The position numbers were made by a program, and so were the translations under genes. Below the pieces are notes generated by a model. That model was given only the letters and a program-made list of their open reading frames with translations, was not told where the DNA came from and did no database searches. From Candidatus Symbiothrix dinenymphae (GTDB taxonomy: Bacteria > Bacteroidota > Bacteroidia > Bacteroidales > Azobacteroidaceae), in the NCBI GenBank assembly GCA_001417715.1, contig BBRT01000165.1, forward strand, positions 1-42,810: DNA of 42,810 bases, read 5' to 3'. This document shows positions 26,191-33,326 of this stretch, piece after piece. The first letter of the stretch is position 1. Each line of letters begins with the position of its first letter.

Positions 26191-26379
26191 ATGAAAGGAA
26201 GTGAAGTCTTACGAAAATTAACAAAAAACGGTTGTTTTCTTGATGCACAAGGTTCTAAACACGGGTGGTGGTATAGTCCAATGACGGATTTACATTTTCC
26301 GGTTCCGCGCCACCCATCACAGGAGATTGCAAGCGGAACGTTGCAAAACATTTCTAAATTATCGGGCGTTAAGTTTTAA
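26191..26379 (+). CDS. hicA: HicA-family mRNA interferase toxin
   Basis: The protein has 62 residues, a typical HicA length. MKGSEVLRKLTKNGCFLDAQ, then GSKHGWWYSP with the catalytic His, and PVPRHPSQEIASGTLQNI are all family landmarks. HicA folds as a double-stranded-RNA-binding-like domain and cleaves mRNA. It lies 23 bp after the promoter box and 11 bp before hicB. Confidence 0.9.
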   Translation: MKGSEVLRKLTKNGCFLDAQGSKHGWWYSPMTDLHFPVPRHPSQEIASGTLQNISKLSGVKF

Positions 26380-26390
26380 CATTAAAGAAT

Positions 26391-26699
26391 ATGAAGCAGA
26401 AAGTAAAAGTGATTGTTGAAAAAGGTTCAGACAATAAGTTTAGCACTTATATGGATTGTGAGACCTTTGAACATGGATTTGGTTTGTTGGGATATGGAAA
26501 TACGGCTCAAGAAGCCATCAACGATTTTTATATCTCTTACGAAGAAGCCAAAGCGATAATGCCTGAAAAAGGCAAGGAAGTACCTGATTTTGAATTTGAT
26601 ATTCAATTTGAAGTCTGTGCATTTCCTGACACCACGCGCCGCCTACAAAAAAATGTTCGTCATTTTGCTCAAAATCGACGTCAAGTGCAATTTGCTTAA
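26391..26699 (+). CDS. hicB: HicB antitoxin lacking its DNA-binding domain
   Basis: The protein has 102 residues, where Bacteroidota HicB of this type usually has about 130-140. The N-terminal partial RNase H-like domain that binds HicA is present (MKQKVKVIVEKGSDNKFST, GYGNTAQEAINDFYISYEEA, VPDFEFDIQFEV). Next should come about 35-40 residues of a helix-turn-helix (typically xFLQYYSG...LAGLERxTGxNQxQLxHY). Instead the frame jumps from FEVCAF straight to PDTTRRLQKNVRHFAQNRR, which resembles the segment after the helix-turn-helix. This looks like a clean in-frame internal deletion. It could still neutralise HicA but probably cannot repress the operon. Confidence 0.82.
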   Translation: MKQKVKVIVEKGSDNKFSTYMDCETFEHGFGLLGYGNTAQEAINDFYISYEEAKAIMPEKGKEVPDFEFDIQFEVCAFPDTTRRLQKNVRHFAQNRRQVQFA

Positions 26700-26713
26700 T
26701 TAGTGCAAGGTGA

Positions 26714-26771
26714 GTCAGGTTAAGGGCGATGCCCTACGCTATTGCTACAAGGCTTTCAGCCTTAACCTGAC
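26714..26771. repeat. Inverted repeat after hicB
   Basis: GTCAGGTTAAGG (26714-26725) and CCTTAACCTGAC (26760-26771) form a 12-bp stem around a 34-nt loop that contains a further GGCTTTCAGCC. It could act as a bidirectional terminator, but no T-run follows. Confidence 0.8.
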
Positions 26772-26798
26772 GGCTATGCTACGGGATGCAGGAATGCA

Positions 26799-26849
26799 GA
26801 GTAAAAGTTTTCAACATTTTTAACACTTCATTGCATTGTTATTCCAAAA
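26799..26849 (+). repeat. 51-bp direct repeat, right copy, with a promoter
   Basis: Matches 26102-26152. ATTG at 26835-26838, a 19-bp spacer and TACCTTTG at 26858-26865 drive the next lipoprotein gene. Confidence 0.9.
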
Positions 26850-26902
26850 TTTATATTTACCTTTGCGCCCAGAAAAAAAACTTATATAAAAAAATAAAAA
26901 TA

Positions 26903-28744
26903 ATGAGAAAGACAATTAGATTAACCCTCTTAACGGGTTTGTGTGTTCCCTTTTTCGCGGGTTGCGTTGCTACGGAGCCGCTTGATTTTGACCAAGCCAT
27001 GAAGAAAGGGGTTGTGAGTGTGGATTGGGCTCTTGAGGGAAACCTCTTGCAATCGAGTGGCTTCACGCTCGACAGTTTGTTGGCAGGAAAAACAGGTGAT
27101 AATACCGAAATTAGAGCCAATGAGGAGGGCGTTATCACTATGTATCTCAAAGCTTCAGATCCACAGCCCTTTAATATGAAAGAAATCAACAGCAAGTTTG
27201 GAGCATTCAGCGCGGGAATGGAGAATTTGAAACCTGCAGACAACTTATCGGCTGACCTTCAGGCAGTAATAGATATTTTTGGAAGTGTACCCATACCGGT
27301 CGGATCAACACTACCCAACACAACATCTATTGCACTTGATTTTAGAGAAAAAGACCCAGACCCACTCGTCGACACATTAATGACAGACACAATAAAAAGA
27401 ATTCATCATATTGATTTCAAAGCAGTGACAATTACAATAACATTAACAATCGACGACCTTGATATAGAAAGCGACACTTTTTTGACGATGACATTGGAAT
27501 TTCCACAATTTAATAATACCACCCCCTACAGAATACCCATGCGAGTGGATCCCGACGATATCAACGATCCCGCCAAGCCCAACGCAGAATGGCTTGGCGG
27601 TCGCACAATAAGATTTACCGAATCTGATGACCACTCATTTGTAATGGATTGCACCGATAGCATAAGGGCTATATTTACAATTACCGGTGATGATAAAACA
27701 CGTATTGAAACCACCAGCAATATTGATGTGGGGCTTGAATTTGCCCCCCAAACTTATGTAACTTATGGCTGGTTTAACCTTGAAATGCCGGAAGAAAATA
27801 CAGATATAAATAGTGAGGAACTGCTCCCCGATATGTCTGCTTTACAGAACAGTGTGCTGGTCTTGTCTGACCCCAAAATCCGATTTGCTATTGTTTCTAC
27901 TTTGGGAACGCCTTTGGAAATAAGTTTGGCACCATTGGCAGCATACAAAAATGACGAACCGGATCCATCGGTTCCATTGGAAATCCCTTATAAATTTACA
28001 GTCCCGCCTGCTGAAGAAGGAGCAGGACCGGCTAATAAAAACCCCTCCCTTGATAAAGATTCCATCGATGATGTAGGGCATAAAGCTACATTTGTGCGAA
28101 TGATATCTTCCAATTTGGATAGTTTGCATGTAAATTTCAAATTGGGAACACCACCAATTGATGATTTTAACAATAAAACGGTTAAAGACCTTTTTGACGA
28201 CCCCCGATATCCCATACAAAGCCTTGCTTCGGATGCTATATTTTCCTTGCAGCCCAATATAGAAATGCCTTTCACGTTGGGTCCGGAGAGCCGGATTATG
28301 TATGCTGACACGATTCCGGATGTGGGTTTTGAAGACCTGTTTGGAGATTCGGCTTATACGATTGGCATCACACTCATTTTGGATTTGAAATATACAAATG
28401 AATTGGAAATTCCTTTGAAGGTTGAAATAATGGGGTTGGATGCAAACAACGACTCTGTTGCAGTCTGGTCATTTGATATGCCCGCTACCGAAGGAGAAAC
28501 GTGGAGCTTGATTGCAGATGGAAACACAAAAAATAAGGTTGGCGATAAAGACGTTATATATCAGCCTCTTGTGTTGAAGAAGGATGGCTTCGGAAAAGCA
28601 AAATCCTTGGTGCTGAGATATGATTCCGGTCCGTTTGGAGTGGACAGGACGTTGAAAGCAGGTGCTAAGGTTAGCCTTGCTGTCGGCATGCGTGCGGAGA
28701 TTACAGCAGATATTAAACTTGACAATTCTAACAACAACGAGTGA
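26903..28744 (+). CDS. Lipoprotein of unknown function, pair with a DUF5723 protein
   Basis: The protein has 613 residues from the ATG at 26903 (MRKTIRLTLLTGLCVPFFAGC). The lipobox FAGC puts the acylated Cys at 21. The open frame upstream of this is promoter and repeat. I do not recognise a family. The sequence is rich in alternating hydrophobic stretches and Asp/Pro turns, suggesting a tandem beta-sandwich protein, with internally similar blocks (for example FDMPATEGETWSLIADGN). Its stop overlaps the region where the following outer-membrane protein starts (3 bp apart), so the two are probably translated together and may act in one outer-membrane complex. Confidence 0.72.
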   Translation: MRKTIRLTLLTGLCVPFFAGCVATEPLDFDQAMKKGVVSVDWALEGNLLQSSGFTLDSLLAGKTGDNTEIRANEEGVITMYLKASDPQPFNMKEINSKFGAFSAGMENLKPADNLSADLQAVIDIFGSVPIPVGSTLPNTTSIALDFREKDPDPLVDTLMTDTIKRIHHIDFKAVTITITLTIDDLDIESDTFLTMTLEFPQFNNTTPYRIPMRVDPDDINDPAKPNAEWLGGRTIRFTESDDHSFVMDCTDSIRAIFTITGDDKTRIETTSNIDVGLEFAPQTYVTYGWFNLEMPEENTDINSEELLPDMSALQNSVLVLSDPKIRFAIVSTLGTPLEISLAPLAAYKNDEPDPSVPLEIPYKFTVPPAEEGAGPANKNPSLDKDSIDDVGHKATFVRMISSNLDSLHVNFKLGTPPIDDFNNKTVKDLFDDPRYPIQSLASDAIFSLQPNIEMPFTLGPESRIMYADTIPDVGFEDLFGDSAYTIGITLILDLKYTNELEIPLKVEIMGLDANNDSVAVWSFDMPATEGETWSLIADGNTKNKVGDKDVIYQPLVLKKDGFGKAKSLVLRYDSGPFGVDRTLKAGAKVSLAVGMRAEITADIKLDNSNNNE

Positions 28745-28746
28745 AA

Positions 28747-30807
28747 ATGAAAATAAAAATGAAAATGAAAAAGATAAATCTATTATTGATAGCCGCCGTG
28801 TGCTTGTTCGGCACGGTAGCAACTGCGTGGGCGCAGCAAAACAACACCGTGTATTTCATCAAAGGCATTCCGGAGCGCAATGTCTATAACCCTGCCTTTC
28901 AGCCGTATAACAATGTTTACATTGATTTCCCCGTGTTCCCCAATTTTCGGTTGGATTTGGGCAATAACTCGTTGAATGCCAACGATGTGATTTTCAATAA
29001 AGATGGACGGACGATGCTGTTTTTAGACAAAGACGCGGGCAGTCATCGCAACAGTTTTTACGATGCGATGTGGGATGTGACCCGCATTGGGCTTGATTTT
29101 GAATTGAATATCATTGGATTTGGGTTTCGTGTGAAGAAAAACTATTTTTCGTTCGACATTTCCGAACATATCACAGCAGGCATGACTTTACCGAAAGATT
29201 TTATGAACTTAGCCTTAAATGGGATGAAAGAGCAAAAGGTGTTTGATTTTACACACTTTGGGGCGCGCGCCATGGCATACACGGAAGTGGGCTTTGGCTG
29301 GTCGCGCAAACTCAGCAACAAAGTGACGGTAGGAGCCAAACTGAAATACCTGATGGGACAGGCAAACGTGCATACCGATTTTGATGACTTAACACTTACC
29401 GCTTCCGGCACTCAATGGTCGCTCAACGGCACCGGCGGCTTATATATGTCGTTGCCATCAATAGTGGGCACTGTTAAAAACACCGAACCGGACAAAAACG
29501 GTAATTACTATCCCGATTTTGAGAATATAGCAGATGGTCCCAAACTCGGAAACGGACCGGGGGAACTCCCCATGGGGGATTTTATCAAAGAGATGCTGAC
29601 CGCCAACAAGGGGTTTGGCATCGATTTGGGTGTCACTTACCGCCCTTTGTACAATTTGGAACTGTCGGCAGCCATCACCGACTTGGGTTTTATTCGCTGG
29701 ACAAATAATGTGGTCAATGCCAATTTGCGAAGCGGCGTTGTGTTTGATGGTCTTGAGGGCATCGACTTGAACGACATCAACCACATCTCCGACCAAATCA
29801 GCGCAAAAGTGGATACTTTTATGAATTTAGTGGAGAAAAACTTAGCCCTGAGCAGCAATCCCAAAGCCTACACCACCGCATTGCACACCCGCATCAATCT
29901 TGGCGCGGAATATAGCGTGTGCAACGACAAAATCGGCTTCGGTCTGCTGTCGTCCAATTTGATTATCGACAACACGATTTATCCCGACATAACGGCTTCG
30001 GTCAATTTTCGCCCCGCCAAGTGGTTTAATCCCAGCTTTTCGTATTCTTTCATGAATGGCGAATGGCATTCGCTCGGCTTTGGTAATTCATTAGCAGTGG
30101 GTCCGTTCACCATGTATCTGGCTATCGACAATATCCCACTCAGTTTCACGCCATTGGCAGATGAGAGCATCCCGCTTGGCTTGCCTGTTTACATGAAAGG
30201 GATAAACCTGCAAGCCGGTTGGGTGTGGGCATTCGGCGGTCCGAAGAAGCCGCGCAAGCCACGTCCGTCCGACTTCAAAGCCAGCGTGGCTCCGCTTGCG
30301 GTGCCTGAGCCTGCGCCAATCCGTCCCGAACCGCTGCGAGATGTTGTGGGTATTGTGCTGATTGAAGAAGAAGAAGTGGTTGAAGAACCGATTCCGGTGG
30401 TTGAAGTGACACCGGTTGAAGAACCGGTTGAAGTGGCACCGGTTGAAGAACCGGCACCGGTGGTTGAAGAAGTGGTCGAAACAGTTCCGGAAGTGGTTGT
30501 ACCACCGGCACCGGAGCATAACGACACCGTATATAGAGTGCAAGTGCTCGCCCGCAAAGACACCCCGCTTGCAGATTATGCGAACTACTTCCGGGAAAAT
30601 TATCAGTTAGACGACATTGTAGAAGAGAAATACAGTGTGAACGGCAACATCTACTATCAATATGTGTGCACAAAAGAATGCACCACGAAAGCGGAAGCCC
30701 GCAAATGGCGGTTAGAGGTAACAGCCAGAGGCGTTTCCACAGCATGGTCTATCCTCTACAAAGGCAAAGACCGCATACTGCCAAAAGGAGAAATACGACT
30801 GAATTAG
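28747..30807 (+). CDS. DUF5723 outer-membrane protein with a SPOR-like tail
   Basis: The protein has 686 residues if the ATG at 28747 is used; ATGs at 28759 and 28765 (MKKINLLLIAAV) are also possible, and the signal peptide ends ATAWA-Q. The N-terminal 480 residues match DUF5723-type barrels (GIPERNVYNPAFQPYNNVYI, FPNFRLDLGNNS, GARAMAYTEVGFGWSRKL), related in style to PorP/SprF. A Val/Glu/Pro linker of about 60 residues (repeats of PVEEP and VVEE) follows. The last 85 residues resemble a SPOR peptidoglycan-binding domain (TVYRVQVLARKDTPLADYAN, then YYQYVCTKECTTKAEA). The layout suggests a barrel tethered through the linker to the cell wall. It forms an operon with the lipoprotein before it. 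Confidence 0.75.
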   Translation: MKIKMKMKKINLLLIAAVCLFGTVATAWAQQNNTVYFIKGIPERNVYNPAFQPYNNVYIDFPVFPNFRLDLGNNSLNANDVIFNKDGRTMLFLDKDAGSHRNSFYDAMWDVTRIGLDFELNIIGFGFRVKKNYFSFDISEHITAGMTLPKDFMNLALNGMKEQKVFDFTHFGARAMAYTEVGFGWSRKLSNKVTVGAKLKYLMGQANVHTDFDDLTLTASGTQWSLNGTGGLYMSLPSIVGTVKNTEPDKNGNYYPDFENIADGPKLGNGPGELPMGDFIKEMLTANKGFGIDLGVTYRPLYNLELSAAITDLGFIRWTNNVVNANLRSGVVFDGLEGIDLNDINHISDQISAKVDTFMNLVEKNLALSSNPKAYTTALHTRINLGAEYSVCNDKIGFGLLSSNLIIDNTIYPDITASVNFRPAKWFNPSFSYSFMNGEWHSLGFGNSLAVGPFTMYLAIDNIPLSFTPLADESIPLGLPVYMKGINLQAGWVWAFGGPKKPRKPRPSDFKASVAPLAVPEPAPIRPEPLRDVVGIVLIEEEEVVEEPIPVVEVTPVEEPVEVAPVEEPAPVVEEVVETVPEVVVPPAPEHNDTVYRVQVLARKDTPLADYANYFRENYQLDDIVEEKYSVNGNIYYQYVCTKECTTKAEARKWRLEVTARGVSTAWSILYKGKDRILPKGEIRLN

Positions 30808-30942
30808 AGTTTAGTTATTAGAGTTTAGTTATGGAATGCCTTTCATTTCTGCATCCCATAACTAAACTCTAAACTCTAATAACTAAACTCTAACTCTAAA
30901 CTCTAACTCTAAACTCTAAACTCTAATAACTAAACTCTAAAA
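30807..30942. repeat. AACTCTAA tandem/inverted repeat tract
   Basis: The left part reads GAGTTTAGTTATTAGAGTTT. The right part is many AACTCTAA/ACTAAACTCTAA units (30857-30939). The two halves pair as an inverted repeat around TGGAATGCC...GCATCCCA. It occupies the convergent gap between the DUF5723 gene and pabA, overlaps the pabA 3' end, and could terminate both transcripts. Confidence 0.85.
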
Positions 30943-31496
30943 AAGGCTTTTACTATTGCTTTTCCGTGCGGCGTGAGGACGGATTCGGGGTGAAATTGCA
31001 CGCCGTGTACATCGTAGGTGCGGTGTTGTAATGCCATGATTTGACTTTCGTGGTCTATCGCGGTGATTTGCAGGTCTTTGGGAAAGTTTTTGCGGTCAAC
31101 AATCCATGAGTGGTAGCGACCTACTTCCAAAATTTCCGGTACATTGTTGAAAATGCGGTCGGGTTCCGTGATGCCGATTTGCGTGGAAATGCCGTGATAG
31201 ACATCCTCCAGATTGATGAGTTGCCCGCCAAAGGCTTCTGCGATGGCTTGATGCCCCAAGCACACACCCAAAATAGGCTTTGTCGGCGCAAAACGTTGGA
31301 TGAGAGGCAGCAGCAAACCGGCTTCCGAGGGGATGCCGGGACCGGGCGAGAGGATGATTTTATCAAATCGTTCCACCTCGTCCAACGCGATTTTGTCGTT
31401 GCGATGCACCTCTATATCCCTATAACCCAGCTCTTTAACCAAGTGCGCCAGATTGTAAGTGAACGAATCATAATTGTCAAACAGTAATATCTTCAT
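30930..31496 (-). CDS. pabA: Aminodeoxychorismate/anthranilate synthase glutaminase subunit
   Basis: The protein has 188 residues, a class I glutamine amidotransferase. The triad is Cys79 (LGVCLGHQ), His169 and Glu171 (QFHPES). LLFDNYDSFTYNLAH at the start and LSPGPGIPSEAG are typical of PabA/TrpG. It supplies ammonia from glutamine to PabB (folate) or TrpE (tryptophan). With no trp or pab partner in the window the two cannot be told apart; standing alone, PabA or an amphibolic subunit is more likely. The -7 box TACCTTTG lies on the minus strand at 31528-31535. Confidence 0.92.
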   Translation of the reverse strand: MKILLFDNYDSFTYNLAHLVKELGYRDIEVHRNDKIALDEVERFDKIILSPGPGIPSEAGLLLPLIQRFAPTKPILGVCLGHQAIAEAFGGQLINLEDVYHGISTQIGITEPDRIFNNVPEILEVGRYHSWIVDRKNFPKDLQITAIDHESQIMALQHRTYDVHGVQFHPESVLTPHGKAIVKAFFRV

Positions 31497-31607
31497 CTGT
31501 AACTAATTTGTCCTAACTTTTCGGGTACAAAGGTAAAACATATTTTTGCATCTTCCTATTTTTTTTGCGACTCTGTTTTTATCCCGTAGGGATGCGGCTC
31601 CCGCCCA

Positions 31608-31684
31608 ATGTCATGTTTTACATTGCTCTGTTGCCCAACATTCGGCTCCTTTTCAGGGGATTGCGGGTCAAGCCCGCAATGACA
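31608..31684. repeat. Extended copy of the palindromic repeat
   Basis: The core at 31656-31684 is preceded by ACATTGCTCTGTTGCCCAAC and ATTCGGCTCC, the same extension as in the middle of 16727-16826. A TATCCCGTAGGGAT unit lies just upstream near 31580. Confidence 0.88.
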
Positions 31685-31726
31685 GACTTTTGAGTGGACG
31701 CTACGCCGAACCGGAAAAGGGCGATG

Positions 31727-33070
31727 CTAATACAAAGTATATGGCTTGCGATATTGGTAGTTGTAGAGCCGGTGGTTTGCTGCTTCCGTGTCGTCGCCAT
31801 AACTGAGCGTTGCCGGATTCCACAATACCGGGCGTTGCAACTCGGTGGCGATGTTGGCATTCACGCACAGGATGTTGGTGCTGCAGCCAACCTCTACCGG
31901 CGCAATCGGATTTTTGCGCGACCGCACGGCATCAATAAAATTCTGCATGTGCGGCGAACTTACCTCGTATTGTCCTTGATTGACTTCCTGCTCAACTTTG
32001 GTAAGAAGTTTCTTATCGGAACATTCAATATAGCCTCTCGCCACTTTGAGCCATCCCTTGTTGGTGGTATTGAAGCGTAAGCCTTTTCCACCTGCTTTGT
32101 CGCCGAAGGGCTGTTCGGTCATAACGATGCCATTGGCGTATTTCATGGTAAGATATTTCGCACCCTTGTAGCCTTTGGGGATAAATTCGCAAGGACCTGA
32201 GCCGTCCATTCCAATGGCTGCCTGCGCGATATCGAACATGTGGGCGCCCCAATCGGCTGTATAGCCGTTGCCTGTTTCGCGGTACCAGCGCCAAGCCCCC
32301 CATAAAGTTTCATTCTTGTCAGGGTCCAGAGATATCGGCGGACATAAATTCGGATGATAATGTATTTTAGGGTCATTCAAAGGTCCCAACCACTGGTTCC
32401 AGTTCAGATTTGACGGAACAGGTTGCTCGGGCAAATTAAGTGGTGTGGGAGTATCGCCTACTTCGGCGTAAATACTTTCCACATGACCCAAGGCGCCGCC
32501 GCGAATCAGGGCTATCGCCCGCTGAAACTCTGCGTCGGAGCGTTGCTGACTGCCCACCTGCAACACAGCACCGTTTTCGCGCACGGCTTTCACCATCTGC
32601 AAACTCTCGGTGATAGTGAATGCCAACGGTTTCTGCACAAACACGTCTTTTTTGGCGCGGCAAGCCTGAATGGTAATCAGCGCGTGCCAATGGTCGGGCG
32701 TAGCAATAGCCACGGCATCAATATCTTTGCGAGCCAGCAAGTCCTCATAAAACTCATACGTGTCGCATCTGACAGGCACGTCCTGCGCTTTTTGCCAAGC
32801 CTCCACCCGCCTTTTGAAGCGTTCGCGCTTGATGCTGTCCACATCGCAACAGGCAACGACCTGCACGCCCGGACAAGATGTAAAACTTCTGAAATCGGAA
32901 AGCCCCTGCTGACCTAATCCGATAAATCCCATCACAACTCTGTCGCTCGGAGCCAAGCGACCACCGGCAGCAAACACCCTGCTCGGAAGAATTGTCAGCC
33001 CCGCCAAACCAAGGGCAGAACAGCCCAAAAAGCGACGCCTACTCATTGCGTTCAAATCTTTTGTATTCAT
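31727..33070 (-). CDS. Tat-exported Gfo/Idh/MocA oxidoreductase
   Basis: The protein has 447 residues. A twin-arginine signal is visible (MSRRRFLGCSALGLAGL, from residue 9; an alternative start is the ATG at 33046), so it is folded in the cytoplasm and exported to the periplasm. The Rossmann dinucleotide-binding domain covers about 45-170 (MGFIGLGQQG, AIATPDHWHA, VFVQKPLAFT with the usual catalytic-type Lys). The C-terminal substrate domain is shared with secreted sugar-dehydrogenase-like enzymes of Bacteroidota (GNGYTADWGAHMFDIAQ). The substrate is unknown, probably a sugar derivative. The -7 box TACCTTTG lies at 33102-33109 (minus strand), with TTTG 18 bp further upstream. Confidence 0.88.
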   Translation of the reverse strand: MNTKDLNAMSRRRFLGCSALGLAGLTILPSRVFAAGGRLAPSDRVVMGFIGLGQQGLSDFRSFTSCPGVQVVACCDVDSIKRERFKRRVEAWQKAQDVPVRCDTYEFYEDLLARKDIDAVAIATPDHWHALITIQACRAKKDVFVQKPLAFTITESLQMVKAVRENGAVLQVGSQQRSDAEFQRAIALIRGGALGHVESIYAEVGDTPTPLNLPEQPVPSNLNWNQWLGPLNDPKIHYHPNLCPPISLDPDKNETLWGAWRWYRETGNGYTADWGAHMFDIAQAAIGMDGSGPCEFIPKGYKGAKYLTMKYANGIVMTEQPFGDKAGGKGLRFNTTNKGWLKVARGYIECSDKKLLTKVEQEVNQGQYEVSSPHMQNFIDAVRSRKNPIAPVEVGCSTNILCVNANIATELQRPVLWNPATLSYGDDTEAANHRLYNYQYRKPYTLY

Positions 33071-33149
33071 ATCTTCTAAAAATTTTATGTTATTTTCGCC
33101 GCAAAGGTAATAAAAAATTACAAATTACAAAACATTCGGCTCCTTCGCA

Positions 33150-33178
33150 GGGGATTGCGGGGCAAGCCCGCAATGACG
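33150..33178. repeat. Palindromic repeat, intergenic copy
   Basis: GGGGATTGCGGGGCAAGCCC and following, close to the copy at 31656-31684 and preceded by the same CATTCGGCTCC extension. It lies between the divergent oxidoreductase and susC promoters. Confidence 0.92.
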
Positions 33179-33234
33179 ATAACAACGAAATTAACAAACA
33201 TTAACATATTGAAGTGTTAAAGTTTAGAAAATCC

Positions 33235-33265
33235 ATTGTCAATTCAAAAACATTCTCTACCTTTG
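33235..33265 (+). promoter_or_regulatory. Promoter of the susC locus
   Basis: ATTG at 33235-33238, a 19-bp spacer and TACCTTTG at 33258-33265. This gives a leader of about 55 nt before the ATG at 33327. I see no inverted repeats around it of the kind that make promoters invertible. Confidence 0.75.
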
Positions 33266-33326
33266 CCGCCGAGTTGTCATAGTGGCAATTCACAACAAAA
33301 ATTGTTAAACATTAAAAGTTATTTTT

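Noticed and set aside
33071..33326. Invertible promoter in front of susC
   Set aside because: I looked for inverted repeats on both sides of the promoter and for a recombinase gene and found neither; the G-run is the better switch candidate.
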